Source: Xiphias gladius | Lineage: Eukaryota > Chordata > Actinopteri > Istiophoriformes > Xiphiidae | Assembly: GCF_016859285.1 (NCBI RefSeq) | Contig: NC_053422.1 | Location: 11,517,501-11,581,500, forward strand | Direction: 5' to 3' | Length of the DNA stretch: 64,000 nt | Shown here: positions 49,501 through 59,460 of the stretch, piece by piece | How the letters are laid out: each line of letters begins with the position of its first letter | Position numbering within the stretch: position 1 is the stretch's first letter | Position numbers and translations under genes: made by a program | The notes under the pieces: model-generated | The model's input: the letters and a program-made list of their open reading frames with translations, nothing else | Told to the model about the DNA's origin: nothing | The model's database searches: none

Positions 49501-52148
49501 AGCTGACACTGAGGTGCGAGATGGCAGTGTGCAAAACAAACACCTCCCTGAAGCAGAGCGGAGAACTTCAGAGACTTTTCCTTTAGACGTACACATATTT
49601 TCTACTTTTCCAAAATGTGCTGATTCATCTCATTTGCATTGCCACTCCTTTGATTTCCAGAAATAAATCAAGCCGTGTTATTTCTAGAAGTCTTTCCGGC
49701 AACATCTCCCACCTCCATCTGACCTCACTCCTCCTGATCCAGCCAGGCCCGACCGGCCTGCAGCACCAAGGCCTTTGGGTGCCATAATCCTCAGATGAGG
49801 TCATACAACTGAGTGGCGTACGAGCCATAAATGTGAAGGATGTGGTACGGGGGCGTGTGCCAGCTCTGCAGTGTCATCTGACAAACAGAGTCTAGACTGC
49901 AGGGGGTTCAGCTGGGATCCAGAGGATGTGACCACATCATGAAGGAGACTTCAAATTAAAAGAAGATGGGGATTATTGCAGGAATAGCTGCCTGTTTTGA
50001 TGTCTAGCCCCATTCAACACTTCTGATAATGTGGGAGGTTGCTCTACACAGTGAACAGGCTCTCAACTTGCAGTGCGATTCAGTTAATGACTGGCAAATC
50101 TGCAATTCTCAGTTTGTGTAAAATTACTGGTTCAACCAAAGTCACCATGAACAAGAAAAAAAAAGCTGATGATTTCAAATGTCTTGTTTTGTTCGAACAA
50201 ACGTCCAAAAACCCAAAGATATTCAGTTTAGGATGATATATGATAGAGAAAAACATCAGCTTCTCTCATTTGACAGGCTGGAATCAGATAATATTTGGCT
50301 ATTTTTGCTTAATCGATTTTTCAAACTAGTCGCAGACTATTTTTTCTGTTCAACTAAATCGATTAATTATTTAAACTCTAGTCAGCTTCCTGCATTTTTT
50401 TTTTCTTTAGAAATAGCTCAGATCCAGAACGATAAAAATGCTGCAGTGTCATGTCAGCACTCAGAGATAACGGTAGCGCTTTTATGCACTCAACACAGCG
50501 TGCCAACTGGTAGCCCCAGCTCTGCAGATGGAAAGTGTAAACTGCGTTTCCACTAAGAAGAACAGGCAGATTACTAGAGATGAATCAATGAGATACAGTA
50601 CATGAATAATAAATGTTTATAGGGACAGATGTCAAAAATTCAGTCAGTCACTTTGGAAAGATCAGAAAATAACTTGTATTTTTGCACGTTTTCGGTCATT
50701 TATTATAAATCAACAGGTCAGGAAAGTAAGTATGTACATTTAAAGTACTATACTTAAATAAGTCTTGAGGTACTTGAACTTGAATATTTCAGTTTTCTGT
50801 AACTTTTTTGCTTTTATTCCACTGCAATTCGGAGGCAAATGTTGTACTTTTTACTCTGAAACTTCAGTTACTCGGATTGATGTTAACAAAACTAAAAAAT
50901 ATAAATCGACAAATAAATTATAATGTTTTATTATAGGCTAAGATAAGACTTTATTGATCCCTGGGGAGGAACTCACAAGCTTCTCAGCAGTATATAACGA
51001 AAATGAAATGAGCCACACCTTTACCAGCTGCAACATTAAAGTGATGTGCATATTAATGCATTAATAATTATAATCTCATTGTCTGATATACAGTACAGTG
51101 CAAAAGGTTTAGGCACTTGTTTAGGTTCTTATCCAGCACATAATGCCATCAGGGAGGCGCCTGATTGGCCCCAAATTCATTCTGCGGCATGCAAACAACC
51201 AAAAAAGACACGACCGGAGTCACGGAGCACTGTCTTCAGAGACAAGAAAAACAAGGAGTCAACAGTGCAACAGATGGTCTGGCGCCCACATAGACCTGAC
51301 CTCAACGACATGGAGTCAGTCTGGGATCACGCCAGGAGACAGGAAGCACTGAGACAGAAGAACTGTGGCAAGTTCTCCAAAATGCTCGGTACAACCGACC
51401 GGCCAAGCACCTTGAAAAACCGTGTGCAAGAGGAGGACTGGTGCTGTTTTAAAGACAAAGGGAGGTCACACCAAATACTGATTTGATGTAGGTTTTTTCG
51501 GTTATTCTGAAATGGGTCATCCTACATAAGGAGTACTTTTACTTTTGTGACTTAAGTATATTTTGGACTTGTAACAGAGTATTTCTACAGTGTGTTATCG
51601 CTACTTTTCCTTAGGTAAAAGATGTGAGTACTTCTTCCACCACTGCTACAAATCTAATTACAAACTGCTGCGGAAGGTAAACTCATCCAAATGTCTGAAA
51701 AGAATCTGGAAAATGACCGTCGTTTGTAGTAAATGATCATTTAACCTGCAAACCGGGACCATCCCCCCCGACCCGACGACCCCTTTGCCTACCTGATGAC
51801 AGGCCCGAGCAGCAGCAGGTGCAGGAAGAGGACCAGAGGCCGGTCCCGACCCAGGTCCCTGTGAATGAACGTCAGCGTCAGCTGGATGAGCACTGCGGGC
51901 AGCAGCATGAAGGCGATGGTGAAGCCCATCCAGATGACATCGTCGGTCTTCTGGTACATGCTGCACAGCACGGCGGCCGTGACGAACTCGGCGCAGTAGA
52001 GCACGGTGGCCAGCACGACGCTGAGGGGAGGACGCACCCGGCTGTGGTTGACCACCAGCATGAGCCCGTTCCCCGCCACCGACGGGCACTCCTGCGGGTC
52101 TATGTCCGAGATCTCCCGCTCCTGCTCCTCCATGGCCACTTCGCACAT
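43503..52148 (-). CDS. xkrx: XK-related protein, X-linked type (XKRX/XKR2)
   Basis: Multi-pass membrane protein of the XK/Kell-blood-group-related family; some relatives are phospholipid scramblases, but the role of XKRX is unclear. Exons (minus): 51793-52148, 45275-45534, 43503-44371. The total is 1485 nt, 494 aa (human about 449), all junctions GT-AG and in phase. Exon 1 begins [12 protein letters not shown] (a second in-frame Met is at residue 6) and ends in LLLLGPVIR. Exon 2 holds CFEALVVYF and [14 protein letters not shown], both family signatures. Exon 3 holds [47 protein letters not shown] and HDCLHCVCC. Several hydrophobic segments of TM length. The tail is longer than in human and contains SQPLDLTGQ, a CtBP-like string of doubtful meaning in a membrane protein. 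Intron 1 is 6.3 kb and carries repeats. Confidence 0.93.
45535..50120. other. xkrx intron 1, proximal part, no other gene seen
   Basis: Intronic sequence with several open but featureless frames and the short AC repeat. I see no nested gene. Confidence 0.5.
46725..46752. repeat. Short imperfect (AC)n repeat
   Basis: In xkrx intron 1. Confidence 0.8.
50165..50390 (+). repeat. MITE-like repeat copy, GGGCTGAAACTAAC family
   Basis: Shares TTTCAAATGTCTTGTTTTGT, CCCAAAGATATTCAGTTTA and TAAATCGATTAATTATTTAA with the other copies. Part of the left end is lost. Confidence 0.6.
50710..51660 (-). repeat. Dispersed repeat of the GTACTTCTTCCACCACTG family, interrupted by a Tc1-like relic
   Basis: The left part (about 50730-51085) and right part (about 51525-51655) match the two halves of the copy at 53325-53760. 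The segment between them is the transposase-like relic at 51088-51490, which indicates a nested insertion. Confidence 0.7.
51088..51490 (+). pseudogene. Tc1/mariner-like transposase relic
   Basis: The left end has CAGTACAGTGCAAAAGGTTT. A broken reading frame carries [14 protein letters not shown] and [16 protein letters not shown], the latter resembling the DLN-x-IE-x-VWD catalytic block of Tc1-like transposases, then a GKFSKML-type tail. At about 400 bp it is far shorter than an intact 1-kb transposase gene and lacks the DNA-binding domain, so it is inactive. Inside xkrx intron 1. Confidence 0.7.
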
Positions 52149-52790
52149 GATTTTACTAAGTCTGACTTACACGCCGAGCGGCTGCGAGAAGTAGTTTCGG
52201 TGTCGCTAAGTGACGCTGACGTGAACTCGTCGTGCCGTACTGCGCTCCAAAAACATCACTTTTGGGAAGTTATTCCTTTAATGCGCCGTCTCTCCCAACT
52301 TTCCGCCAAGCCGATCATTGCCGGCCTCTCATCGTGTTCCACTTTGCTGCTCGGCCGTGCTGCTGCTTTCCTTTTGTCGTCCCGCAGACCGTCGTCGTAC
52401 GTGGCGACACCAGCCTGTGTGGCTCGTTTGAATCCAGGGGGGGAAACCGCCGCTCCGTCCGCCCACGGCGACCTCGGGAAAGTTCAGCCTCGCCACTCAT
52501 TCAGTTCGGAACAGAAACTCGCCCGGGCGATCATCGTCCGGCCCCGGAGGTCGTGCGCCGACCGGAGGCCCTGAGCTCCGCTGTGTGTTGTTCCGTGCCA
52601 GAACGGGCCCCCGAAGGGGTTCGTCCGGCTGCAGGCTGCGGGAAGGGTGGGTTTCTCGGCGTCGGCCGCTCAGCTCGGCGGGTCGCGTTTCCAGCCCTTG
52701 AATGCAACGTCAATGCGATAGGTGCGTCAAGTCATCGAGGGAAGCCGAGCGATACCGGAAAAGGTGGGCGGGTGCTTTAAAAGTAAGAGA
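52149..52790. promoter_or_regulatory. xkrx: CpG island at the xkrx 5' end
   Basis: Very dense CpG from the first coding exon through about 52760, with open frames on both strands that are a by-product of GC content. No TATA box is evident. It fits a CpG-island promoter for xkrx transcribed leftward. Confidence 0.6.
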
Positions 52791-53072
52791 GATAAGAGAC
52801 AAAGTTAAGACTGCTCATCCTGAAGAGAAGTAGCTGTGAAATCTGAGCCTCGGCACACACGACCTCGAAGGAAATAATGGACACCGCAGTCAAGTGCCAA
52901 GCCTCGGCTTCAATATGAGCGGGTTTACGCCAATATAGAAAAGCCCGTGTGGGAGTCATTGCCCTTTTAAACAAGCACTGCCCAAATGTTAGGGGTTAAA
53001 AGGTAATTTCACAGATACACAGATAGTAGGCTATAAATATACCACCCACACACACAAACAAACACACACACA

Positions 53073-53322
53073 CACAGTACTGTGGAAAAGTCTGCGGCAC
53101 TAAAAGAAAAGTGCAGATGCTTTCAAAAATAACGCATTCAAAGTTTTTTTGTTTTAAAAAAAAATTAATCTAGCAAGTAACTCAATATAAAGTGCAGTAA
53201 ACGGGAAAAAAACTAAATCAAATCAATGCTGGGTGGGACCACCCTTTGCCCAGTTTTTCAAGGTACTCGGCAGGTGGGTTGTTCCAAGCATCTTGGAGAA
53301 CTTGCCACAGTTCTCCAAGTTT
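53073..53322 (-). repeat. Second Tc1-like relic, terminal part
   Basis: Starts ACAGTACTGTGGAAAAGTCT, related to the end of the 51-kb relic. It also contains AGAACTTGCCACAGTTCTCC, the inverse of the GGCAAGTTCTCC block in that relic, and GGTGGGACCACCCTTTGCC. It directly abuts the dispersed repeat at 53325. Confidence 0.6.
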
Positions 53323-53324
53323 CT

Positions 53325-53760
53325 ACAGTAGTGGAATTTAACTAAGCACACTTACTCAAGTACGATTCTTAAGTACCATTATGAAGTACTTGTACTTTAC
53401 TTCAGAAGGAAATATTGTACTTTTTACTCTGCTACATTTATTGGACGGCTTTAGTTACTAGTTATTTTGCAGGCTCACATTATTACCAAAATATAATTGA
53501 AAAAAAATTCTGTTGTATTATTGTACATTAAGCTACACAGCAGTATATAAAATAATTCAAATCAGTCCCACCTTTACCAGATGCAACATCAGAGTGATGT
53601 GCAATAAGTATAATCCAGCAATACCATATGTATTATTCGGAAATTGGTGCTTCTACTCAAGTACAAAAATGACTGCAGGACTTTTACTTGTAATAAAGTA
53701 CATTACAAATAGTGCTTTTACTCAAGCAAAAGATCTGAGTACTTCTTCCATCAGCTGTAG
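53325..53760 (-). repeat. Dispersed repeat, GTACTTCTTCCACCACTG family
   Basis: The most complete copy. Blocks AAGTACTTGTACTTTACTTC, TACTTTTTACTCTGCTACAT, CCACCTTTACCAGATGCAAC and GAGTACTTCTTCCATC recur in the same order at 50.7 kb. No ORF. Confidence 0.75.
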
Positions 53761-53769
53761 AGTACAAAA

Positions 53770-54720
53770 GAAGGTGTCAGGTACAATGTTCCAAATTAAA
53801 AGCCCATTAAATAAACTGCACTGATAGGTGAATCTGGATTACTGTGTTACAAATATTACAAATTACATATATAGAAATCTACACTATTAATGGGAAATAG
53901 TAATATATAGGTATGTATATGTGGTATATTCAGAGGCCGTGTTGTTTTCAATTGAATTGAAGGGGACACCATCACCACCACTCTCTCTGGACTACTGTGG
54001 CCAAACTCACTGCTGCTGATACAGTAAGAAATTAGAGAATATAAAATACACTGTAGTTTTATTGCACACAGTTCCTATCCAAATGGAAGTGCTGTAGAGG
54101 CTGAGGAGAGGGGGGTCAGTTTCTCTGCGCTTCCATTTTTAGCTCCCACAAGCAGGGTGGACTGGGCCTTGTTATAGTGACCTACAGGCCTGTGAGTGAA
54201 GCAGCCACATGAACTGGTGCGGGTAAAAAAAAAACAAAAAACACACACACTCAATCGGCTATAACTGCAAGACTTGTGGCCTACCTAATATTTCCATTTC
54301 AAAACGGTTCTCTGTGTTGCCTAGTCAACATGACCTGTCACCTTAAATAAGTCCTGTCCTATTTTTACCGGACAAGAAAACTCCATTTCAGAAAGAGCTT
54401 TAATTTCCACCACAGTGGATGTAACTACAGAGGGAGATTTTCCCCTGCATTTCCCAGTGAACCGTGGCACAGTTTCAACACAGCTCACCCCAAACATCCC
54501 GACCTCTTCCTGTCTGATCAGATCTCATCTAAGTCAGTGACACGAGGCTGGCATTGTGAAGGGGCTCGACGCAGCCTGAGAAGGCTTGTCATTACTAATG
54601 CATGCGTTTGGTAGGAGGCAGGGGCGTGGGTCAGTGACTTCAGTCTGCCGAGGCTGTGTGCTCCGTTGAGACATGGGGAAGTGGAGGACGGAAACCTCAT
54701 TACAGAGCACAGTATTACCA
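53770..54720. other. No gene seen
   Basis: Intergenic sequence between xkrx and arl13a with no supported feature. Confidence 0.5.
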
Positions 54721-54723
54721 GCC

Positions 54724-55060
54724 AGCAGCTGGCGAGCTTAGCAGCGGGCTAGTTTAGCTTAGCATAAAGGCCGGGAAGCACGGGCGACCAGCTAGGCTGG
54801 CTCTGTCCAAGAGTGTGTCGAAAAGAAGTAACTTGGTTAACGTGCTTCGGTTTCTGTATGGATCAAGCAAACAAGTTGTAATATCTTAATCACTGAGCTT
54901 TAAAGGTGCTCATAGTCAGGTTTCTGTTACCTTTGGTCAGGGTCAGATTGGGGGTTTCCCTCTGTTTCCAGTCTTCATGCTAAGATAAGCTAACCCGCTC
55001 CCGGCTATAGCTTCCTATTTAGCTTACGGACATGAGAGTGGTAAGAGTCTTCTCATGTAT
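54724..55060 (-). repeat. Dispersed repeat containing CTAGTTTAGCTTAGCATAAA
   Basis: I recognise the TTTAGCTTAGCATAAAGxC string followed by GCTGGCTCTGTCCAA as a repeat common in fish DNA. Only this copy is in the window. It directly abuts the next repeat. Confidence 0.5.
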
Positions 55061-55350
55061 AGGGCTGAAACTAACGATTTCTTTAATTATTGATTAATCA
55101 TTTAGTCTATAAAATATCAGAAAATAGTGAAAAATGTCCGCCCCAGTTTCTCAGATACCATAATGATGTGTTCAGATGTCTTACGTGTTTTGGCCAACAT
55201 TCCAAAACCCAAAGAAATTCTATTTACTCTCATATAAAACAGAAAAGCAGGAAATTTTCATATTTGAGAGGACTGAAACAGCAATATTTTGCCATTTGTG
55301 ATTAAGAAATTTCTTTAACTATTATTTGACTGTCAAAATTAAAAAAAAAA
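55061..55350 (+). repeat. MITE-like repeat copy, GGGCTGAAACTAAC family (best preserved)
   Basis: Starts AGGGCTGAAACTAACGATTT, then TTATTGATTAATCATTTAGT and TATAAAATATCAGAAAATAG, the clearest left end in the window. The right end runs into TTGACTGTCAAAATTAAA. Confidence 0.75.
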
Positions 55351-55599
55351 AAAAAATCTCTTCCTTTAAAGATAGTTCAAAACAAATGGAGGACAAATTG
55401 ATTATTTCTTCTCATCTAACTCCAGGCAAGACAGCCAAAAGTGTATTTCCCTATTCCTTCAATGTTTATATTTTATGGCAGAAGCTGTACAGTAGTATAA
55501 CTGTAACTGCGATTGCAAAATCAGCAGTCAGGGGGTCTCTGAAACATGTTTGCAATGTGTAGAACAGGAGCAGATGGGGGTGTGGTCCTCAGCTGCTGC

Positions 55600-55690
55600 T
55601 GTTTTTCCTGTGTGTGTGTCCATGTGTGGGGGTGTTTGAGTGTCTGTCTGTGTGTGTGTGTGTGTTTGTGTGCGTGCGTATTTTTGTCAG
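55600..55690. repeat. Imperfect (TG)n microsatellite
   Basis: TG units broken by TC and GC steps. Confidence 0.9.
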
Positions 55691-55699
55691 TGTCAGCTG

Positions 55700-56880
55700 A
55701 CGTAGGGCTGTGGTCAGAGTCCTGGATGAGTCTACTAGGCAGAGCCCTATTGGACATTGTTTTAATGACATAACGAGATAAGCCCTACACACACATACTG
55801 TATCTGTTCAGAATAGAGTTAACTGAGATTTATCTGAAGGGGAAATTCATCTTAGCTTGTCAAGGACTAGAACATAGGGGCTATTTATTATTTAAAGACT
55901 ATACTGTATGATGCACAGCAGCCTCTGGCAGTGAAAGTAGATCCCGTGAATACTCGGCCACCTAGTGGCTAATTCTGCATTACAATATGTGTTGCACCGA
56001 ATTACTGTATTAATGACCTTACATAATACTTTATGTTGATCCTCGGTAGGAGGCTGAGTAGGACATTGCCACGCTCTAGCTCCGTGCAAAGTAATTGTTT
56101 CTATGGTCCTTTATTCTTTATTTCTTTTTTTATCTTCTCAGTTCCTCATAAGTATTCTTCTTTTATGCTGCTGTGCTTTTTGAATAGCCTCATTACTTTG
56201 ATATTCATTGAGGTCTCAATTCCTGGTTCCACATATAATGTTTAAGCTTATGGTTTAAGTGTTTTGTTTTGTATTGAAGCGGAGAGCTACTGCATACCAT
56301 TGCCCTTACTAGGATAAATAAAACCGAACTGAATTCATTTTTAATTGAATTAAGTTGTAAATGTTAAAGCGGACCACTATTGTACCTTAAAATTCATTAT
56401 ATTTACAGTCAGATAATTATAGTTAGTGCTTAGAAAAGAAAGTTTGCATATTAGTCATCTTTTATGTAGAGCACTCTAAAATGTCTTAGTGTATAAAATG
56501 TGTTGTATAAGCTTGGCTGGTCAGAAATAATAATTTTTTTCCTATTACCCATGCTGAATAACATGGACATTATTATTTTTGAAATTATCCCCATGTCACA
56601 ACCTGATCCAATCAAAATGTACCTCGCAAGAAAAAACAGGTCTATAGTAAGCCTTAGTTCCAACTATGCCTGTTAACCCATCCTACGTATATCGTAGTGT
56701 GACACCACTAGGCCATCATCATGGTTATTATGTCATCATCTCCAGGTGTGACTAAAGTTGTGCCGCCTAAATCCGTCCAAACGCTCTGCATGCTACAACC
56801 TTCAGACTTCAGCAGATAAAAAGGAGATCACGTCACGTCACAGATCACACCACAAGACACATTTAGTTCACCTGCACAGA
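55700..56880. other. No gene seen
   Basis: AT-rich intergenic DNA with no supported feature. Confidence 0.5.
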
Positions 56881-56919
56881 TATATGCACCTTCATTTTGG
56901 TCTAGTTAAAGAAGCACCT

Positions 56920-57117
56920 CGCCATCCAATGGGATCAGCCGCTGGCTCAGAGGACTCTGGGATTGGCTGAAATACAGACACAACATTTCCCAGGTTGCAC
57001 CTCCCGCATGGGGTGACCGAAGGCTTAGTGTGAGCCTGATTAGTTTTGTAGCTGCTGGGTACAAGATGTTAGTAGAGACGAGCGCCCAAACAAATGCATG
57101 GACATAGACTTACTTCT
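56920..57117 (+). promoter_or_regulatory. arl13a: Candidate arl13a promoter and 5' UTR exon
   Basis: A CCAAT box at 56926-56930 and an inverted one at 56962-56966 are followed by a perfect donor (CTTCT/GTAAGTAT, GT at 57118). The start-codon exon has an acceptor at 58662, so a non-coding first exon ending at 57117 is plausible. Inference from signals only. Confidence 0.35.
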
Positions 57118-57124
57118 GTAAGTA

Positions 57125-58660
57125 TCCCTTGAATTTCTCCTAGTTTTTTAAAGTTTGAAAATTTTGCACCTTTCGGGCATAATTTAGCCAGTTATTGGTA
57201 TCAGGTATTGGTCATTTAGTGCCCACTGAAATTAATATGCTTTGGTTAATCCACTGATTCCCTGCATTCTACTACCCATGTGCACTGTTCGCTAATTGTT
57301 TGTGGGTATTTAGACTGGCATGCTGATATGTGTTTTTTTTTTTTTAATAAGTTATTACAGATACATTGATAAAAATATTTTATTTGTATTAGTGATAAAC
57401 ACAAAGCAATCTCACGTAGACTAATTGTATAAAATCAACAAAATTTTCATGGCCACTTTTATTTCTACTTATTGGGATTTTGATTGTACTTTAAATCTTT
57501 GTGCAACTTTACTGGGTATTCTTTGCGTTTAATATTTCAGTTTCTGATTTTATTTATGCTTTCTGACATCACTAACATCAATTTATTTTTTATGTATACT
57601 TACTAAATATCAACCAAAACTACAAAAAAAAAGGTTTAAAACAAATAATCTTAGTAAACAGAATCACTAAAAAAATGCTTAAAGTGATAAAACTGGATAT
57701 TTTGTACTGCAAAAACCATATCTGTTCAGTTATTGTGAGCAAACAGCATTCGTTAATCATTTTTCAAATCTCCTTAATAGATGCAAACACATAAACCTTT
57801 TACATTCAAACTTTCACAGCGCACACAACTTGTACATTGAGTCCTGGGAACAGGTGATATTGTGTTTTAAAAACACGTCTGATATTGACACTGTTATTCT
57901 AACATGCTATGAATGTCCAAAAATGCTGCTATTTTACATGTCTGTGCAAAAATACGCATCTCAAACATGGAAAACATCCTTACTTACACTATAGCGGAAA
58001 AGGTGTTTACCTCACTGTCATCTAAAGCAAAACAAATATAGGTCAGCTCGTTAACAACGCTGTAAAAGCGGACCAATCTAAACTGGCTTTAGCAGATTAA
58101 AGAACCTAAACAGATGCACTGGACAAAGGACTGACAGATCTGCAGTTTTTTTTAGCGCATGGCCCGACTACTGCAGATACACCTGCCATGTGTGTATTAT
58201 AAGACCTGAGAGAACTACTCATAGATCCCTGGGCATGGAAGAAAGCTTGTACTGGGCTCACACATCATCAGACTGTATTATACAGACCAATGTCAAAACT
58301 GGTTACTGAGAAAAATCCAAGGAAATATTTATGTTAGTAGCACAACTGACAACATCGTTACTGTCCTTATTATCGACTGCTGAGAAGAACTTCTTCTGTT
58401 TTGGTTCTGGTTGAATATTAATCCAACAGTGGAGAAAAAGCTTTGAAATTAAAGTCAGCTAAAGAATGCGAGACTACAGTTTATTTTAAATTCTGAGGAG
58501 GTAGAGAGAGACACTTGGCAGTCACAGCACTCCCTGGATGTCCAACCACCTGTAAAAGTATCCTAAGCCCACAGGAGACAGACACAAAGCATGGCCCCTG
58601 GTGACTCAACTGGCCGTGTAAGGTATGAGTGAGTCGAACTAAGGTTGACCGTCTGTTTGC
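57125..58660. other. Probable arl13a intron, no gene seen
   Basis: AT-rich with no protein-like ORF. Confidence 0.4.
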
Positions 58661-58680
58661 AGGTACCAGTTCCAGAGAAG

Positions 58681-59460
58681 ATGGTGGCCTCTGTGCTCAC
58701 CTTGCTCACCTCATGTAAACATGTTCAACCTGATGAGCAACTGCTGCACCTGGGTATCCAAAATACAGGAGCCGATCAGGTGAAAATTTAAATGTTAAGA
58801 TACTTGAAAAATGCAGATTGAAATGCAAGAGTCTAAAAACAAAAAAACAAAAAAAGTAATAAAATAAATAGTTTTTTTTGTCTTTTAATTAAAAAAAAAA
58901 TCCTTTGGTATTTAGGAATTAAATGTATTTGTATGGTCATGTACAGTTCACTGATGCAACAGGACAGGATTTCTGGTTATTGCTACAATTTGCAACTGTC
59001 AGTTACACTCAGTCGCCAATTTATAAAGGTGCGCCTGTACAGTGAAATGTTATTCCAGTACAACAGCGCTCCCATAACATCCGTCTTTACAAAGCACATA
59101 GTGTTCAGTTTTTGTTGACTTTGGCAGAAATGTGTAAATTCTGTTAAATGTTTATTATTGTTATACTGTACGTTTGTTTATTTAAAAACAACTGCAAAAC
59201 CCCAGACCACCAACCAACCAACCAACCAACCAACCAACCAACCAAACAACCAACCAAACAAACAACCAAAACCTGAACATTATAGGCATCATAAAAGTAG
59301 ACTTTCTGGCAGAACAGTTATATTGGATAGCATTACATTGTACAGGTGTACCCAATAAAGTGGCCACTAAGTAAAAAGCTATATGTGGCTTCTTTAACTC
59401 AAATTCCGTACTGTATATACTTCTCCCCAGGAGAGTGACCATTCTTGTGGTTGGTCTTGA
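58681..59460 (+). CDS. Upstream ORF overlapping the arl13a start (42 codons, spliced)
   Basis: An ATG at 58681 in a strong context (A at -3, G at +4) lies 40 nt before the arl13a ATG in another frame. It reads MVASVLTLLTSCK..., passes the main start, continues over the 58779/59431 splice, and ends at TGA after nine codons of exon 2 (59458-59460). If transcribed it could lower translation from the main start. It is not itself a recognisable protein. Confidence 0.35.

Noticed and set aside
51819-52780. Long plus-strand ORFs of 251 and 182 aa at the xkrx 5' end
   Set aside because: They result from the CpG island and antisense of xkrx exon 1; no protein-like features or splice context.
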